Made by a program: the position numbers and the translations under genes
Part shown: piece after piece, positions 1-6,957 of the stretch
Position numbering within the stretch: position 1 is the first letter of the stretch
Layout of the letters: each line of letters opens with the position of its first letter
The notes under the pieces: model-generated
Told to the model about the DNA's origin: nothing
The model's database searches: none
What the model saw: the letters and a program-made list of their open reading frames with translations, nothing else
Origin: Sulfurovum sp.
Lineage (GTDB): Bacteria > Campylobacterota > Campylobacteria > Campylobacterales > Sulfurovaceae
Direction: 5' to 3'
Assembly (NCBI GenBank): GCA_015661535.1
Contig: DQVY01000085.1
Span: forward strand, 1-16,384
Length of the DNA stretch: 16,384 nt

Positions 1-1125
1 CCAATGCCGACTATGCCTATGGTAATGACCCATGCCCTAACTACCAAGATGCAGGGGGCAAGCATTAAAAACACTTTTTCTCTTGCTAATCATACGATCA
101 CAGGCGGGTTAGATTACTCTTTGCGTAACTGGGATGGTGTCTATACGATGAATGATATTCCTTTAGATACAGTGAACCCTATGCAACCGTATCACAGTAT
201 CTATGATGTCGATACGGGAAATGTTGCCTTTTTCCTAAAAGACACGATTACAATGGATAAGTTAGTGTTGGATCTAGGCTTAAGATATGATGATACAACG
301 ATCAGTTCTGTCTATGCAGATCAGCAGGACAATGATTATAATGAACTCAACGGATACCTCTTTGCTACTTATAATATGGACAGCAGTACCAAGTTTTTTG
401 CAGGTGCAGGTAAATCTTCGAGAGTCCCTGATGCCAAAGAGTTGTACTGGATAGGATCTATGAACAATGCCATCGGTACCCCTGATCTTGCTGCGACGAT
501 CAATTACGAATTTGATATCGGACTTGAGAAACAGTTTGAAAATACATTTGTAAAAGTAAAAGCGTTCTATTCACAATTAGATAATTTTATAGCCTATAAC
601 TCCAGTAATGTCAATATGATGGGTGCGCCGGTAAACGCGTATGAAAATGTAGATGCAACTGTTTACGGATTTGAACTCTCTGGAAGTTATGTCGCAACAG
701 AAGCACTTTACTTTGATTACGGTATGGCTTATCAAAGAGGTAAAAAAGAGACGCCTCTGACAGGACAGACAGATACAGATATACCTGAGATCCCACCATT
801 CAAATTCAACGCGGCAGTAAATTATGACTGGGACGATACATTAAATGTCAGAGCAGAACTCATCGCTTCAGATGCATGGACAAACTATGACAGTGACAAC
901 GGTGAGCAGGAATTAGACGCTTATGGTATTGTAAATCTAAAAGCGTCAAAACAATGGAACGGTTTTACCTTAACTGTCGGTGTTGACAATCTGTTTGACA
1001 AAACCTATGCGGTTTCCAATACCTATAATGACTTGATCTTATTGCCTACAGCAGCCAATAATTATGTCATGCTTATGAATGAACCTGGACGTTATTTTTA
1101 CACCAACCTCCAGTATAAGTTTTAG
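1..1125 (+). CDS. TonB-dependent outer-membrane receptor, C-terminal part (5' truncated)
   Basis: The reading frame is open through the left edge of the window, so the ATG at position 4 is probably internal and only about 374 C-terminal residues are present. These correspond to the second part of the 22-strand beta-barrel. The N-terminal plug and TonB box would lie upstream. Visible signs are alternating hydrophobic/polar strands rich in Tyr, Phe and Asn, a strand with KSSRVPDAKELYW, the family-typical segment VDNLFDKTYAVSNTY near the C-terminus, and a final residue Phe (NLQYKF), the usual signal for barrel assembly. Such receptors import siderophores, cobalamin or metal complexes using TonB/ExbBD energy. 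The strand arrangement vaguely recalls copper-type receptors, but the substrate cannot be read from this part. The next gene, acpP, has its own promoter, so no operon link is implied. Confidence 0.88.
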   Translation, partial: PMPTMPMVMTHALTTKMQGASIKNTFSLANHTITGGLDYSLRNWDGVYTMNDIPLDTVNPMQPYHSIYDVDTGNVAFFLKDTITMDKLVLDLGLRYDDTTISSVYADQQDNDYNELNGYLFATYNMDSSTKFFAGAGKSSRVPDAKELYWIGSMNNAIGTPDLAATINYEFDIGLEKQFENTFVKVKAFYSQLDNFIAYNSSNVNMMGAPVNAYENVDATVYGFELSGSYVATEALYFDYGMAYQRGKKETPLTGQTDTDIPEIPPFKFNAAVNYDWDDTLNVRAELIASDAWTNYDSDNGEQELDAYGIVNLKASKQWNGFTLTVGVDNLFDKTYAVSNTYNDLILLPTAANNYVMLMNEPGRYFYTNLQYKF

Positions 1126-1249
1126 TATTTCCACTTTTGTCTTCAGGACAGGAGTGTTTTTATAAAAAATCCGCCCCTTTTTTTACACAAACCCCTAATT
1201 TATTTTACTCTCAAGGTTAGATTTGCCCGTAACTATAAGCTTTTTAGGC

Positions 1250-1264
1250 TTTTTTTGTTATACT
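1250..1264 (+). promoter_or_regulatory. Probable acpP promoter (T-run plus -10 box)
   Basis: A run of seven T (1250-1256) is followed by G and the hexamer TATACT at 1259-1264, 34 bases before the acpP start codon. A T-rich stretch in front of the -10 box without a conserved -35 is the known form of sigma-70 promoters in Campylobacter and Helicobacter. A strong ribosome binding site AAGGAG follows at 1287-1292, 6 bases before the ATG at 1299. Confidence 0.6.
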
Positions 1265-1298
1265 TAGGCGTATTTTTAACAAACTTAAGGAGTAGTCA

Positions 1299-1526
1299 AT
1301 GGCATTATTTGATGATGTAAAAGAAGTAGTTGTAGAACAACTAAATGTAAACCCGGATGAGGTTAAAGAAGAGTCTAAATTCGTAGAGGACCTTGGGGCT
1401 GATAGTCTTGATGTTGTTGAGTTGGTAATGGCACTTGAAGAGAAATTCGATATCGAAATTCCAGATGATCAGGCAGAAGCAATTGCAACTGTAGCTGATG
1501 CGATCAAATTTATCGAAAACGTATAA
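1299..1526 (+). CDS. acpP: Acyl carrier protein
   Basis: This is a small acidic 75-residue protein of normal length for bacterial ACP. It carries growing acyl chains as thioesters on a 4'-phosphopantetheine arm during cytoplasmic type II fatty-acid synthesis. The attachment site is Ser36 in the hallmark motif GADSLD, followed by the conserved helix II segment VVELVMALEEKFDIEIPD that partner enzymes recognise. The start is fixed by AAGGAG six bases upstream. The gene sits directly ahead of fabF and accA, the order also known from Helicobacter. A hairpin with a T-run lies just after the stop, which would fit stronger expression of acpP than of the distal genes. Confidence 0.98.
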   Translation: MALFDDVKEVVVEQLNVNPDEVKEESKFVEDLGADSLDVVELVMALEEKFDIEIPDDQAEAIATVADAIKFIENV

Positions 1527-1531
1527 AAACT

Positions 1532-1553
1532 ATTCCCTTCGGGGAATTTTATT
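1532..1553 (+). terminator. UUCG-capped hairpin after acpP (partial terminator/attenuator)
   Basis: The sequence ATTCCC (1532-1537), loop TTCG (1538-1541), GGGAAT (1542-1547) forms a perfect 6-bp stem closed by a very stable UUCG tetraloop. It is followed by TTTATT. It begins 5 bases after the acpP stop and 66 bases before fabF. The stem is short and the T-run interrupted, so I infer partial termination or 3'-end stabilisation rather than complete termination. Confidence 0.65.
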
Positions 1554-1613
1554 AAGCTATATCTTGCTGTTTTACGAAACAACAACATATATTTTATATA
1601 CTGAGGAGAGCCA

Positions 1614-2831
1614 GTGAAAAGAGTAGTAGTTACAGGTTTAGGGATGATAAATGCTCTGGGACTAGACAAAGAAACAGCATTTTCCGCCATTTTAGAGGGA
1701 AAATGTGGTATTAAGCAAATAGAATTGTTTGATACTGAAAAACATTCTGTAAAGATTGCTGGCGAGATCAGTGATTTTGATGTAAATACTGTTTTGGATC
1801 CCAAAGAAGCTAAAAAAGCTGATAGATTCATACAGCTTGGACTCAAAGCGGCTGCTGAAGCCATGGAAGATGCTGATTTACCGGAAGATGTAGATATGGA
1901 ACGATTTGGTGTTGCTTCTGCATCAGGTATTGGCGGTTTGCCAAACATTGAAAAAAACTCCGTAGTATGTAACACAAGAGGACCAAGAAGAATCTCTCCT
2001 TTCTTTATTCCTTCTTCTTTGGTGAACATGCTGGGTGGGTTTATCTCTATTTATCGGGGGCTAAAAGGTCCAAATCTCTCTTCTGTCACTGCTTGTGCTG
2101 CCGGTACACATGCCATCGGTGAGGCTGCAAAGTCTATCATGGTAGGTACGGCAGATAAAATGTTGGTAGTGGGTGCAGAGTCAGCCATCTGTCCTGTAGG
2201 TATTGGCGGGTTTGCTGCAATGAAAGCACTTTCTACAAGAAACGATGATCCGCAAACAGCTTCACGACCATTTGATACGGACCGTGACGGATTTGTCATG
2301 GGTGAGGGTGCAGGTGCATTGGTGCTAGAGTCTTATGATGATGCCATAGCACGTGGCGCAACCATTTACGGAGAACTTATCGGCTTTGGTGAGAGTGGTG
2401 ATGCCAACCATATCACTACACCAACCATGGACGGCCCGCTTCGTGCCATGAAAGGTGCCTATAAAATGGCAGGGGAACCGAAAGTAGATTATGTCAATGC
2501 ACATGGTACTTCTACGCCTGTCAATGACAAAAATGAAACAGCTGCATTGAAAGAACTTTTTGGCGGCAAAGAGAATTGTCCTCCTGTGAGTTCGATCAAA
2601 GGTCAATTAGGACACTGTTTAGGTGCCGCAGGCGCTATAGAAGCAGTGGTTTGTCTTATGGCTATGAGAGACGGCATGTTACCTCCTACAATTAATCAGA
2701 TAACACCTGATGAAAATTGTGATCTGGATTATGTTCCAAATAAAGCCAGAAAAGCAGATATCAATATCACCATGAGTAATTCATTTGGGTTTGGTGGAAC
2801 AAACGGCGTCGTTATCTTTAAGAAAATATAA
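1614..2831 (+). CDS. fabF: 3-oxoacyl-ACP synthase II (beta-ketoacyl-ACP synthase)
   Basis: FabF condenses malonyl-ACP with acyl-ACP, the elongation step of fatty-acid synthesis. The protein has 405 residues, close to the roughly 410 of the family. The thiolase-fold Cys-His-His triad is visible: Cys161 in SSVTACAAGTH, His297 in NAHGTSTPVND and His334 in GQLGHCLGAAGA. The C-terminal FGFGGTNGVV segment (391-400) contains the gating Phe loop. I chose the GTG start at 1614 because the N-terminal strand KRVVVTGLGM follows at once and a strong GAGGAG box lies at 1603-1608. The first ATG downstream would cut into that strand. The usual VTPLG after GLGM is INALG here, a mild divergence. The gap to accA is only 10 bases. 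Confidence 0.97.
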   Translation: MKRVVVTGLGMINALGLDKETAFSAILEGKCGIKQIELFDTEKHSVKIAGEISDFDVNTVLDPKEAKKADRFIQLGLKAAAEAMEDADLPEDVDMERFGVASASGIGGLPNIEKNSVVCNTRGPRRISPFFIPSSLVNMLGGFISIYRGLKGPNLSSVTACAAGTHAIGEAAKSIMVGTADKMLVVGAESAICPVGIGGFAAMKALSTRNDDPQTASRPFDTDRDGFVMGEGAGALVLESYDDAIARGATIYGELIGFGESGDANHITTPTMDGPLRAMKGAYKMAGEPKVDYVNAHGTSTPVNDKNETAALKELFGGKENCPPVSSIKGQLGHCLGAAGAIEAVVCLMAMRDGMLPPTINQITPDENCDLDYVPNKARKADINITMSNSFGFGGTNGVVIFKKI

Positions 2832-2841
2832 GGATTGATGC

Positions 2842-3777
2842 ATGGCAACCTATTTAGATTTTGAAAGCAAAATTGAAAAGATACAAGAAGAGATTGTATC
2901 GGCACAGGCCATTGCCAACTTTGATGCAGTCAATAAACATCAAAATGAGTTAGACAAAGAGGTACAAAAGACCTTTGGTTCACTCAGCGACTTCCAAAAA
3001 CTGCAGCTTGCGCGTCACCCTGACAGACCTTATGCCTTAGATTATATCCGCCTGCTTATGGAAGACGCTTATGAGATACACGGAGACCGTGCCTTTAGAG
3101 ATGACCCGGCTATTTTATGTTATATTGGCTGGATCGGCGGCAAAAAGACCATGCTTATTGGGGAACAAAAAGGACGTGGTGTCAAGAACAAGATCAAAAG
3201 AAATTTTGGTATGCCTAACCCTGAAGGCTACAGAAAAGCGCTTCGTGCAGTCAAAATGGCAGAGAAGTTTGACATTCCTGTGCTCATGCTCATAGACACT
3301 CCGGGTGCCTATCCTGGTCTTGGTGCAGAAGAGAGAGGCCAAAGTGAGGCCATTGCCAGAAACCTGTTTGAATTTGCCTCTGTGAAAATACCGATGATCT
3401 CTATTGTGATCGGAGAAGGTGGTTCCGGCGGCGCTTTAGCCATAGGTGTGGCTGATAAATTGGCAATGATGCGTTATTCTGTTTTTGCGGTCATTTCACC
3501 GGAAGGATGTTCTGCCATCTTATGGAATGACCCTACAAAAGTTGAAGCCGCAACCAAAGCACTCAAAATCACTCCGGAAGACCTTTTGTCTCACGGACTT
3601 ATAGATGATGTACTCAATGAACCGCTTATTGGTGCACATCGTGATAAAGAAAGTGCTGCAGAGGCTCTCAAAACATATTTTTTAGAGCAGGTGAAAGCAC
3701 TTCGTGCGCTTAGTATAGATGAGATGTTGGACCAGCGTTATAAAAGACTTACCGCAGTCGGCGCTTATACTGAATAG
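2842..3777 (+). CDS. accA: Acetyl-CoA carboxylase carboxyltransferase subunit alpha
   Basis: AccA forms the alpha2beta2 carboxyltransferase with AccD and transfers the carboxyl group from biotin on AccB to acetyl-CoA, giving malonyl-CoA. The 311-residue length is normal. An N-terminal helical region (about 1-50) is followed by the crotonase-like domain. Family landmarks are DTPGAYPGLGAEERGQSEAI (152-171) and GEGGSGGALAIG (191-202), which shape the oxyanion hole for the CoA substrate. The ribosome binding site AAGGA (2830-2834) overlaps the fabF stop codon, so fabF and accA are almost certainly co-transcribed and perhaps translationally linked. An ATG at 2838 is in another frame and is not used. 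Confidence 0.97.
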   Translation: MATYLDFESKIEKIQEEIVSAQAIANFDAVNKHQNELDKEVQKTFGSLSDFQKLQLARHPDRPYALDYIRLLMEDAYEIHGDRAFRDDPAILCYIGWIGGKKTMLIGEQKGRGVKNKIKRNFGMPNPEGYRKALRAVKMAEKFDIPVLMLIDTPGAYPGLGAEERGQSEAIARNLFEFASVKIPMISIVIGEGGSGGALAIGVADKLAMMRYSVFAVISPEGCSAILWNDPTKVEAATKALKITPEDLLSHGLIDDVLNEPLIGAHRDKESAAEALKTYFLEQVKALRALSIDEMLDQRYKRLTAVGAYTE

Positions 3778-3790
3778 ATCTTCTTAGTTT

Positions 3791-4405
3791 ATGATACATG
3801 AAATAGCCAATACCATTGTTTCGTACATTGGGGACATGGGCTATTGGGGTATTTTCCTTCTCATGTTTCTTGAGAGTACCTTTTTCCCTTTCCCTTCTGA
3901 GATCATTATGATACCCGCAGGATATTTAGCCTTTAAAGGCGAGATGAATATCTATCTGGTAATCCTTATAGGTATAGCAGGCTCTTTAGGCGGTGCCTTG
4001 CTTAATTATTACCTCGCACGATCTTTAGGCAGAAAACTGATCTTAAAATTTGGGAAATATGTGTTTATCAAAGAAAAAACATTAGATAAACTAGATACGT
4101 TTTTTGCGAAACATGGCGAGATATCTACCTTTACCGGAAGACTCATCCCCGGTATACGGCAGCTTATTTCGCTTCCGGCAGGACTGGCACGCATGAATAT
4201 AGCAACCTTTTCATTTTATACCTCACTTGGCGCAGGTATTTGGGTAATTGTTTTGGTTGTAGTGGGGTATTTGGTTGGTTCTAATGAAGCATTGATTTCG
4301 GAGTATTTGAAGTCAGCCACAGTGATCGCTCTGGTAAGTGTCATGTTTATTACGATCTTCTATATCGTAAGATACAAAAGACGTAAAGAGATATTGGAAG
4401 ATTAA
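3791..4405 (+). CDS. DedA family (VTT domain) inner-membrane protein
   Basis: DedA proteins are integral membrane proteins involved in membrane homeostasis. Some are now regarded as undecaprenyl-phosphate or phospholipid translocases. Here 204 residues are present, typical of the family. Re-entrant and transmembrane stretches lie around 12-30, 38-47, 52-78, 142-163 and 175-192. The diagnostic motifs are present: Glu28 and FPFPSE (32-37) in the first re-entrant loop, and FTGRLIPGIR with LPAG (114-131), including Arg117 and Arg123. The C-terminus is basic (RYKRRKE). It starts 13 bases after accA without a visible Shine-Dalgarno box, so translation may depend on the upstream gene. Its last four bases overlap the end of the convergent helicase gene. 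Which lipid it handles cannot be told. Confidence 0.9.
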   Translation: MIHEIANTIVSYIGDMGYWGIFLLMFLESTFFPFPSEIIMIPAGYLAFKGEMNIYLVILIGIAGSLGGALLNYYLARSLGRKLILKFGKYVFIKEKTLDKLDTFFAKHGEISTFTGRLIPGIRQLISLPAGLARMNIATFSFYTSLGAGIWVIVLVVVGYLVGSNEALISEYLKSATVIALVSVMFITIFYIVRYKRRKEILED

Positions 4406-5763
4406 TCCAATACCCAGACCATATACTTCTTTTTCTTGATCTTCACCTTTTTCAAAGCCTTTAAAACCTTGTCGATCACCGTATGGTGCAGGGCCACATA
4501 GGTTTTTGTATCGGTGATATTGATCTTTCCTATATGTTTGTTGTCAATACCTATCTCTTTACAAAACGTACCAATGATGTCACCGGCACGCAGTTTTGTC
4601 TTTTTACCACCATGAAGGCAGAGGGTGTCATAGTCGCTTTGCATCCTAAACTTACTGTCTACTCTTAGGGTTGTCTGGTCACCCTTTTTCGCTTTATCCA
4701 ATACATAGGAGCACTTTTCTTTGTCTCTGGGAGTAAAGAGAGAGATAGCAATACCTGTTGCATCGGCACGTCCTGTACGTCCTATTCTATGTGTATAGAC
4801 TTCTGCATCAAAAGGGAGGTCATAGTTAATGACAAGGGCAATATCTTTAATATCCAGTCCCCGAGATGCCACATCGGTAGCTACCATGATACGTTTAGAA
4901 CTATTGGAAAAAGCAATGACAGATTCATTTCTGTCACGTTGGTCAAGGTCTCCATGTATGTCTATGGCAGCATGACCCAGTTTGAGGAGTTTGTCCGTCA
5001 GTGCCATGACCTCTGCTTTTGTGTTACAAAAAATAAGAAGTGACTCAGGCTTGTACGACTGTATGAGGGTAGAGAGGGTTTTAAATTTGTCAGAAGTCTC
5101 AAAGACAAGCTCGTCTATCTTGTTTTCTTCTATAACAGTGTCGACTTTAATAGTCAAGGGTTGGTTGAGCAGTGCCTTGGCCAATTTTTCTATATTTGCC
5201 GGGAAGGTTGCAGAAAAGAGGAGGGTTTGTTTCCCCCTTGGCATGTTAGAGCCAATTTTTACGATCTCATCATAAAAACCCATATCCAGCATTCTGTCTG
5301 CTTCATCAAGTACAAGGGTTTTGATGCTGTCAAGTACCAGTGTCTCTTTGGCAAGGTGGTCTTGTATCCGTCCTGGTGTCCCTATGAGTATATGTGCCCC
5401 TTTTGCAAGGGAATCTGCCTGTGCACGTAGAGGTACCCCTCCGTAGAGCGTGAGTATTTTGAGGTTGGGTTTATAGGCAGCCACTTTTCTGAGTTCTACT
5501 GCTATTTGGTCTGCCAATTCACGGGTAGGGGTAATGATGATGGTCTGTGGCTTCATATTGTTGGTATTGGTACGCATCACGCAAGGCAATCCAAAAGCCA
5601 AGGTCTTCCCTGAGCCTGTTTTGGACTGTGCAAGGATGTCACGACCTTCCAAAATGGGGTTAATGGCTTTTTCCTGTATCTCTGACATCCTTGTGAAGGA
5701 GAGTTGGGCCAAGGTTTCTAAAAGGGCAGAGGGGATCTCTGCAATGGTGTCAAACTCTGCCAT
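4402..5763 (-). CDS. dbpA: DEAD-box ATP-dependent RNA helicase, DbpA type
   Basis: An ATP-dependent RNA helicase of 453 residues with all core motifs: Walker A AQSKTGSGKT (45-54), PTRELA (79-84), GTPGR (128-132), DEAD (153-156), SAT (184-186), ATDVASRGLD (295-304) and HRIGRTGR (325-332). Residues about 375-452 (SDYDTLCLHGGKKTKLRAGD onward) match the RNA-recognition domain of DbpA, which binds hairpin 92 of 23S rRNA and serves large-subunit assembly. This domain is what separates it from generic RhlE-type helicases. The C-terminus is highly basic. The ATG shares one base with the stop of the upstream gene (TAATG), and I see no own Shine-Dalgarno box, so translation is likely coupled. The 3' end overlaps dedA by 4 bases on the other strand. 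Confidence 0.93.
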   Translation of the reverse strand: MAEFDTIAEIPSALLETLAQLSFTRMSEIQEKAINPILEGRDILAQSKTGSGKTLAFGLPCVMRTNTNNMKPQTIIITPTRELADQIAVELRKVAAYKPNLKILTLYGGVPLRAQADSLAKGAHILIGTPGRIQDHLAKETLVLDSIKTLVLDEADRMLDMGFYDEIVKIGSNMPRGKQTLLFSATFPANIEKLAKALLNQPLTIKVDTVIEENKIDELVFETSDKFKTLSTLIQSYKPESLLIFCNTKAEVMALTDKLLKLGHAAIDIHGDLDQRDRNESVIAFSNSSKRIMVATDVASRGLDIKDIALVINYDLPFDAEVYTHRIGRTGRADATGIAISLFTPRDKEKCSYVLDKAKKGDQTTLRVDSKFRMQSDYDTLCLHGGKKTKLRAGDIIGTFCKEIGIDNKHIGKINITDTKTYVALHHTVIDKVLKALKKVKIKKKKYMVWVLD

Positions 5764-6563
5764 TACTGTACTTTAAAAGAGGCATCTTGGATAATGACTT
5801 TATAGAAGTATCCATAGCCAAAATCTTTATCTACAGTGACTTTACCTTTGGCTATGATCTTATCGCCTTTTTTTACTTTTGCAGAGGGGGCTGTAAATAC
5901 CAAGTCATCTGTAAGCTTTTTTTCGTTGCCTGTGCCATCACCCACATGGACCCAGTCCAGTTTCATGATCCCTCTTGATACTTTGTATACAGAGCCTTTA
6001 ATGGAGATGACCTGGTCTTTTAACGATTTTCTCCACATGTGTATTTCTTCTATGGTATAGGTATCTTTTTTTACAAAAGGTTTTGCCGGTGCTTCCTCTT
6101 CAGGTTCCGGGCTCATACCTCTACCCATACCTGCATGCGGGTCTTTTTTGGCTGTGCCCAGTCCCAGCATCTGTTTCATACTTTTTGGACCTGTCGCCTG
6201 TTGGGGTAAATAAACCTCTGAAGCAAAATAAATTTCTTTAAACTCTTGATCGAGTGTTTTACTTTTAAAGTTTGTCATTTTTGTTTTTTTGTCATACCCT
6301 ATTTTGTCACCTATTTTGACGGGCGCATTGGCAATAGCCACCCAGATCTCTTTGCTATCTTCATCGATCTTTAGATATTTATATCCCATAGCAGGTTTTA
6401 TTTCCAATATCTTACCGTAAAATATTTTTGCTTTTTTTGCAGTCATTGTGGAAGGTACTTTTGTATCTTTTCCCCCGTGCATGTCTATTTTGCCTGCTTC
6501 TGCATGTAAAGTAAAAGGTAAAAGTATGAGTAGTGTGAATGTTGTAAGTGAAAGTTTTTTCAT
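5763..6563 (-). CDS. Exported NrfJ/OB-fold-like two-domain protein, function unknown
   Basis: A 266-residue protein with a clear signal peptide: MKK, a hydrophobic core LTTFTLLILLPFTLHA, and likely cleavage near residues 21-23. It is therefore predicted periplasmic. The first domain (about 44-115, with GKILEI, YKYLKID, IWVAIANAPVKIGDKIGY and FKSKTL) resembles, from memory, the small NrfJ proteins found near nitrite reductases. A flexible Pro/Glu/Met-rich linker spans about 125-168. The second domain (about 170-264, with ISIKGSVYKVSRGIM, DWVHVGDGTG and KKGDKIIAKGKVTVDKDFGYGY) looks like an OB-fold of the type often labelled DNA-binding protein. An exported location argues against a nucleic-acid role. 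It lies directly upstream of dbpA with a one-base stop/start overlap. No cysteines or heme motifs are present. The domain comparisons are recollection and need a profile search. Confidence 0.7.
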   Translation of the reverse strand: MKKLSLTTFTLLILLPFTLHAEAGKIDMHGGKDTKVPSTMTAKKAKIFYGKILEIKPAMGYKYLKIDEDSKEIWVAIANAPVKIGDKIGYDKKTKMTNFKSKTLDQEFKEIYFASEVYLPQQATGPKSMKQMLGLGTAKKDPHAGMGRGMSPEPEEEAPAKPFVKKDTYTIEEIHMWRKSLKDQVISIKGSVYKVSRGIMKLDWVHVGDGTGNEKKLTDDLVFTAPSAKVKKGDKIIAKGKVTVDKDFGYGYFYKVIIQDASFKVQ

Positions 6564-6569
6564 GATGTC

Positions 6570-6600
6570 CCCTATAATAGTTTATGCTGTTATTATAGGG
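6570..6600 (-). promoter_or_regulatory. 10-bp perfect inverted repeat over the -10 box and RBS of the NrfJ-like gene
   Basis: CCCTATAATA (6570-6579) and TATTATAGGG (6591-6600) are exact reverse complements separated by 11 bases. Read on the minus strand, the upstream arm contains a consensus -10 hexamer TATAAT (6597-6592). The downstream arm ends in AGGGG (6573-6569), the ribosome binding site 5 bases before the ATG at 6563. It could be an operator for a dimeric regulator or, if transcription starts further upstream, an RNA hairpin that hides the ribosome binding site. Confidence 0.55.
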
Positions 6601-6660
6601 AAAGAAGATTAGAGGTACCCTGTATAGAGCAAGTACTATTTGCTTACTGGGACAATAAGT

Positions 6661-6885
6661 TTATGCCTGTGCCTTTTTGTAGTCCAATATCATTTTATAG
6701 GCTTCATCTTTTAAAAGAAGCTTCTCTTTTTTAAGTGTTTCAAGCTCCATATCTGTCATTGGGATATCTCCATTTTCGACATGCTCTATTTTATTATCAA
6801 GCTCATTGTGCTTTTCAAATATCTTTGCAAAGTGTGCATTGCTTTGTTTTAATTCGTGTATTTCATCTTTGTATTCGTGTAACAT
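6661..6885 (-). CDS. DUF465 / YdcH-family small coiled-coil protein
   Basis: A 74-residue, highly charged, almost entirely helical protein. The pattern HEYKDEIHELKQSNAHFAKI, then FEKHNELDNKIEHVE, then TLKKEKLLLKDEAYKMIL is characteristic of the DUF465 (YdcH) family, whose members fold as a helical hairpin. Their function is not established. The position of the short turn GDIPMTD (39-45) between two helices agrees with that fold. It has no signal peptide and should be cytosolic. It has its own promoter (TGCTATAAT at 6920-6912) and a weak AGGA box before the ATG, and is followed by a 97-base gap before the NrfJ-like gene, so it is probably monocistronic. Confidence 0.88.
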   Translation of the reverse strand: MLHEYKDEIHELKQSNAHFAKIFEKHNELDNKIEHVENGDIPMTDMELETLKKEKLLLKDEAYKMILDYKKAQA

Positions 6886-6911
6886 GCGTATTCCTAGTAA
6901 TTTGATACAAT

Positions 6912-6920
6912 ATTATAGCA
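6912..6920 (-). promoter_or_regulatory. Extended -10 promoter of the DUF465 gene
   Basis: On the minus strand TGC (6920-6918) precedes a consensus TATAAT (6917-6912), an extended -10 element, 26 bases before the ATG. No -35 box is evident. The ppk promoter at 15370-15362 has the same nonamer. Confidence 0.6.
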
Positions 6921-6957
6921 CTTTTAAGGTTGTAAACTATTGAGTAGGGTCAAAAGT

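Noticed and set aside
3..68. Frame 3 at the left edge reads plausibly (NADYAYGNDPCPNYQDAGG) before a stop at 66, suggesting a frameshift in the TonB receptor gene.
   Set aside because: The receptor frame is open to the edge in frame 1 and continues smoothly into the barrel. 21 codons are too few to claim a frameshift without the upstream sequence.
1126..1190. Possible terminator after the TonB receptor (TGTC/GACA stem followed by TTTTT).
   Set aside because: The stem is only 4 bp and the T-run starts 8 bases after it, too weak to annotate.
6627..6643. Dyad AGCAA-N7-TTGCT upstream of the NrfJ-like gene.
   Set aside because: Five-base arms in AT-rich DNA are expected by chance, and there is no link to a known operator.
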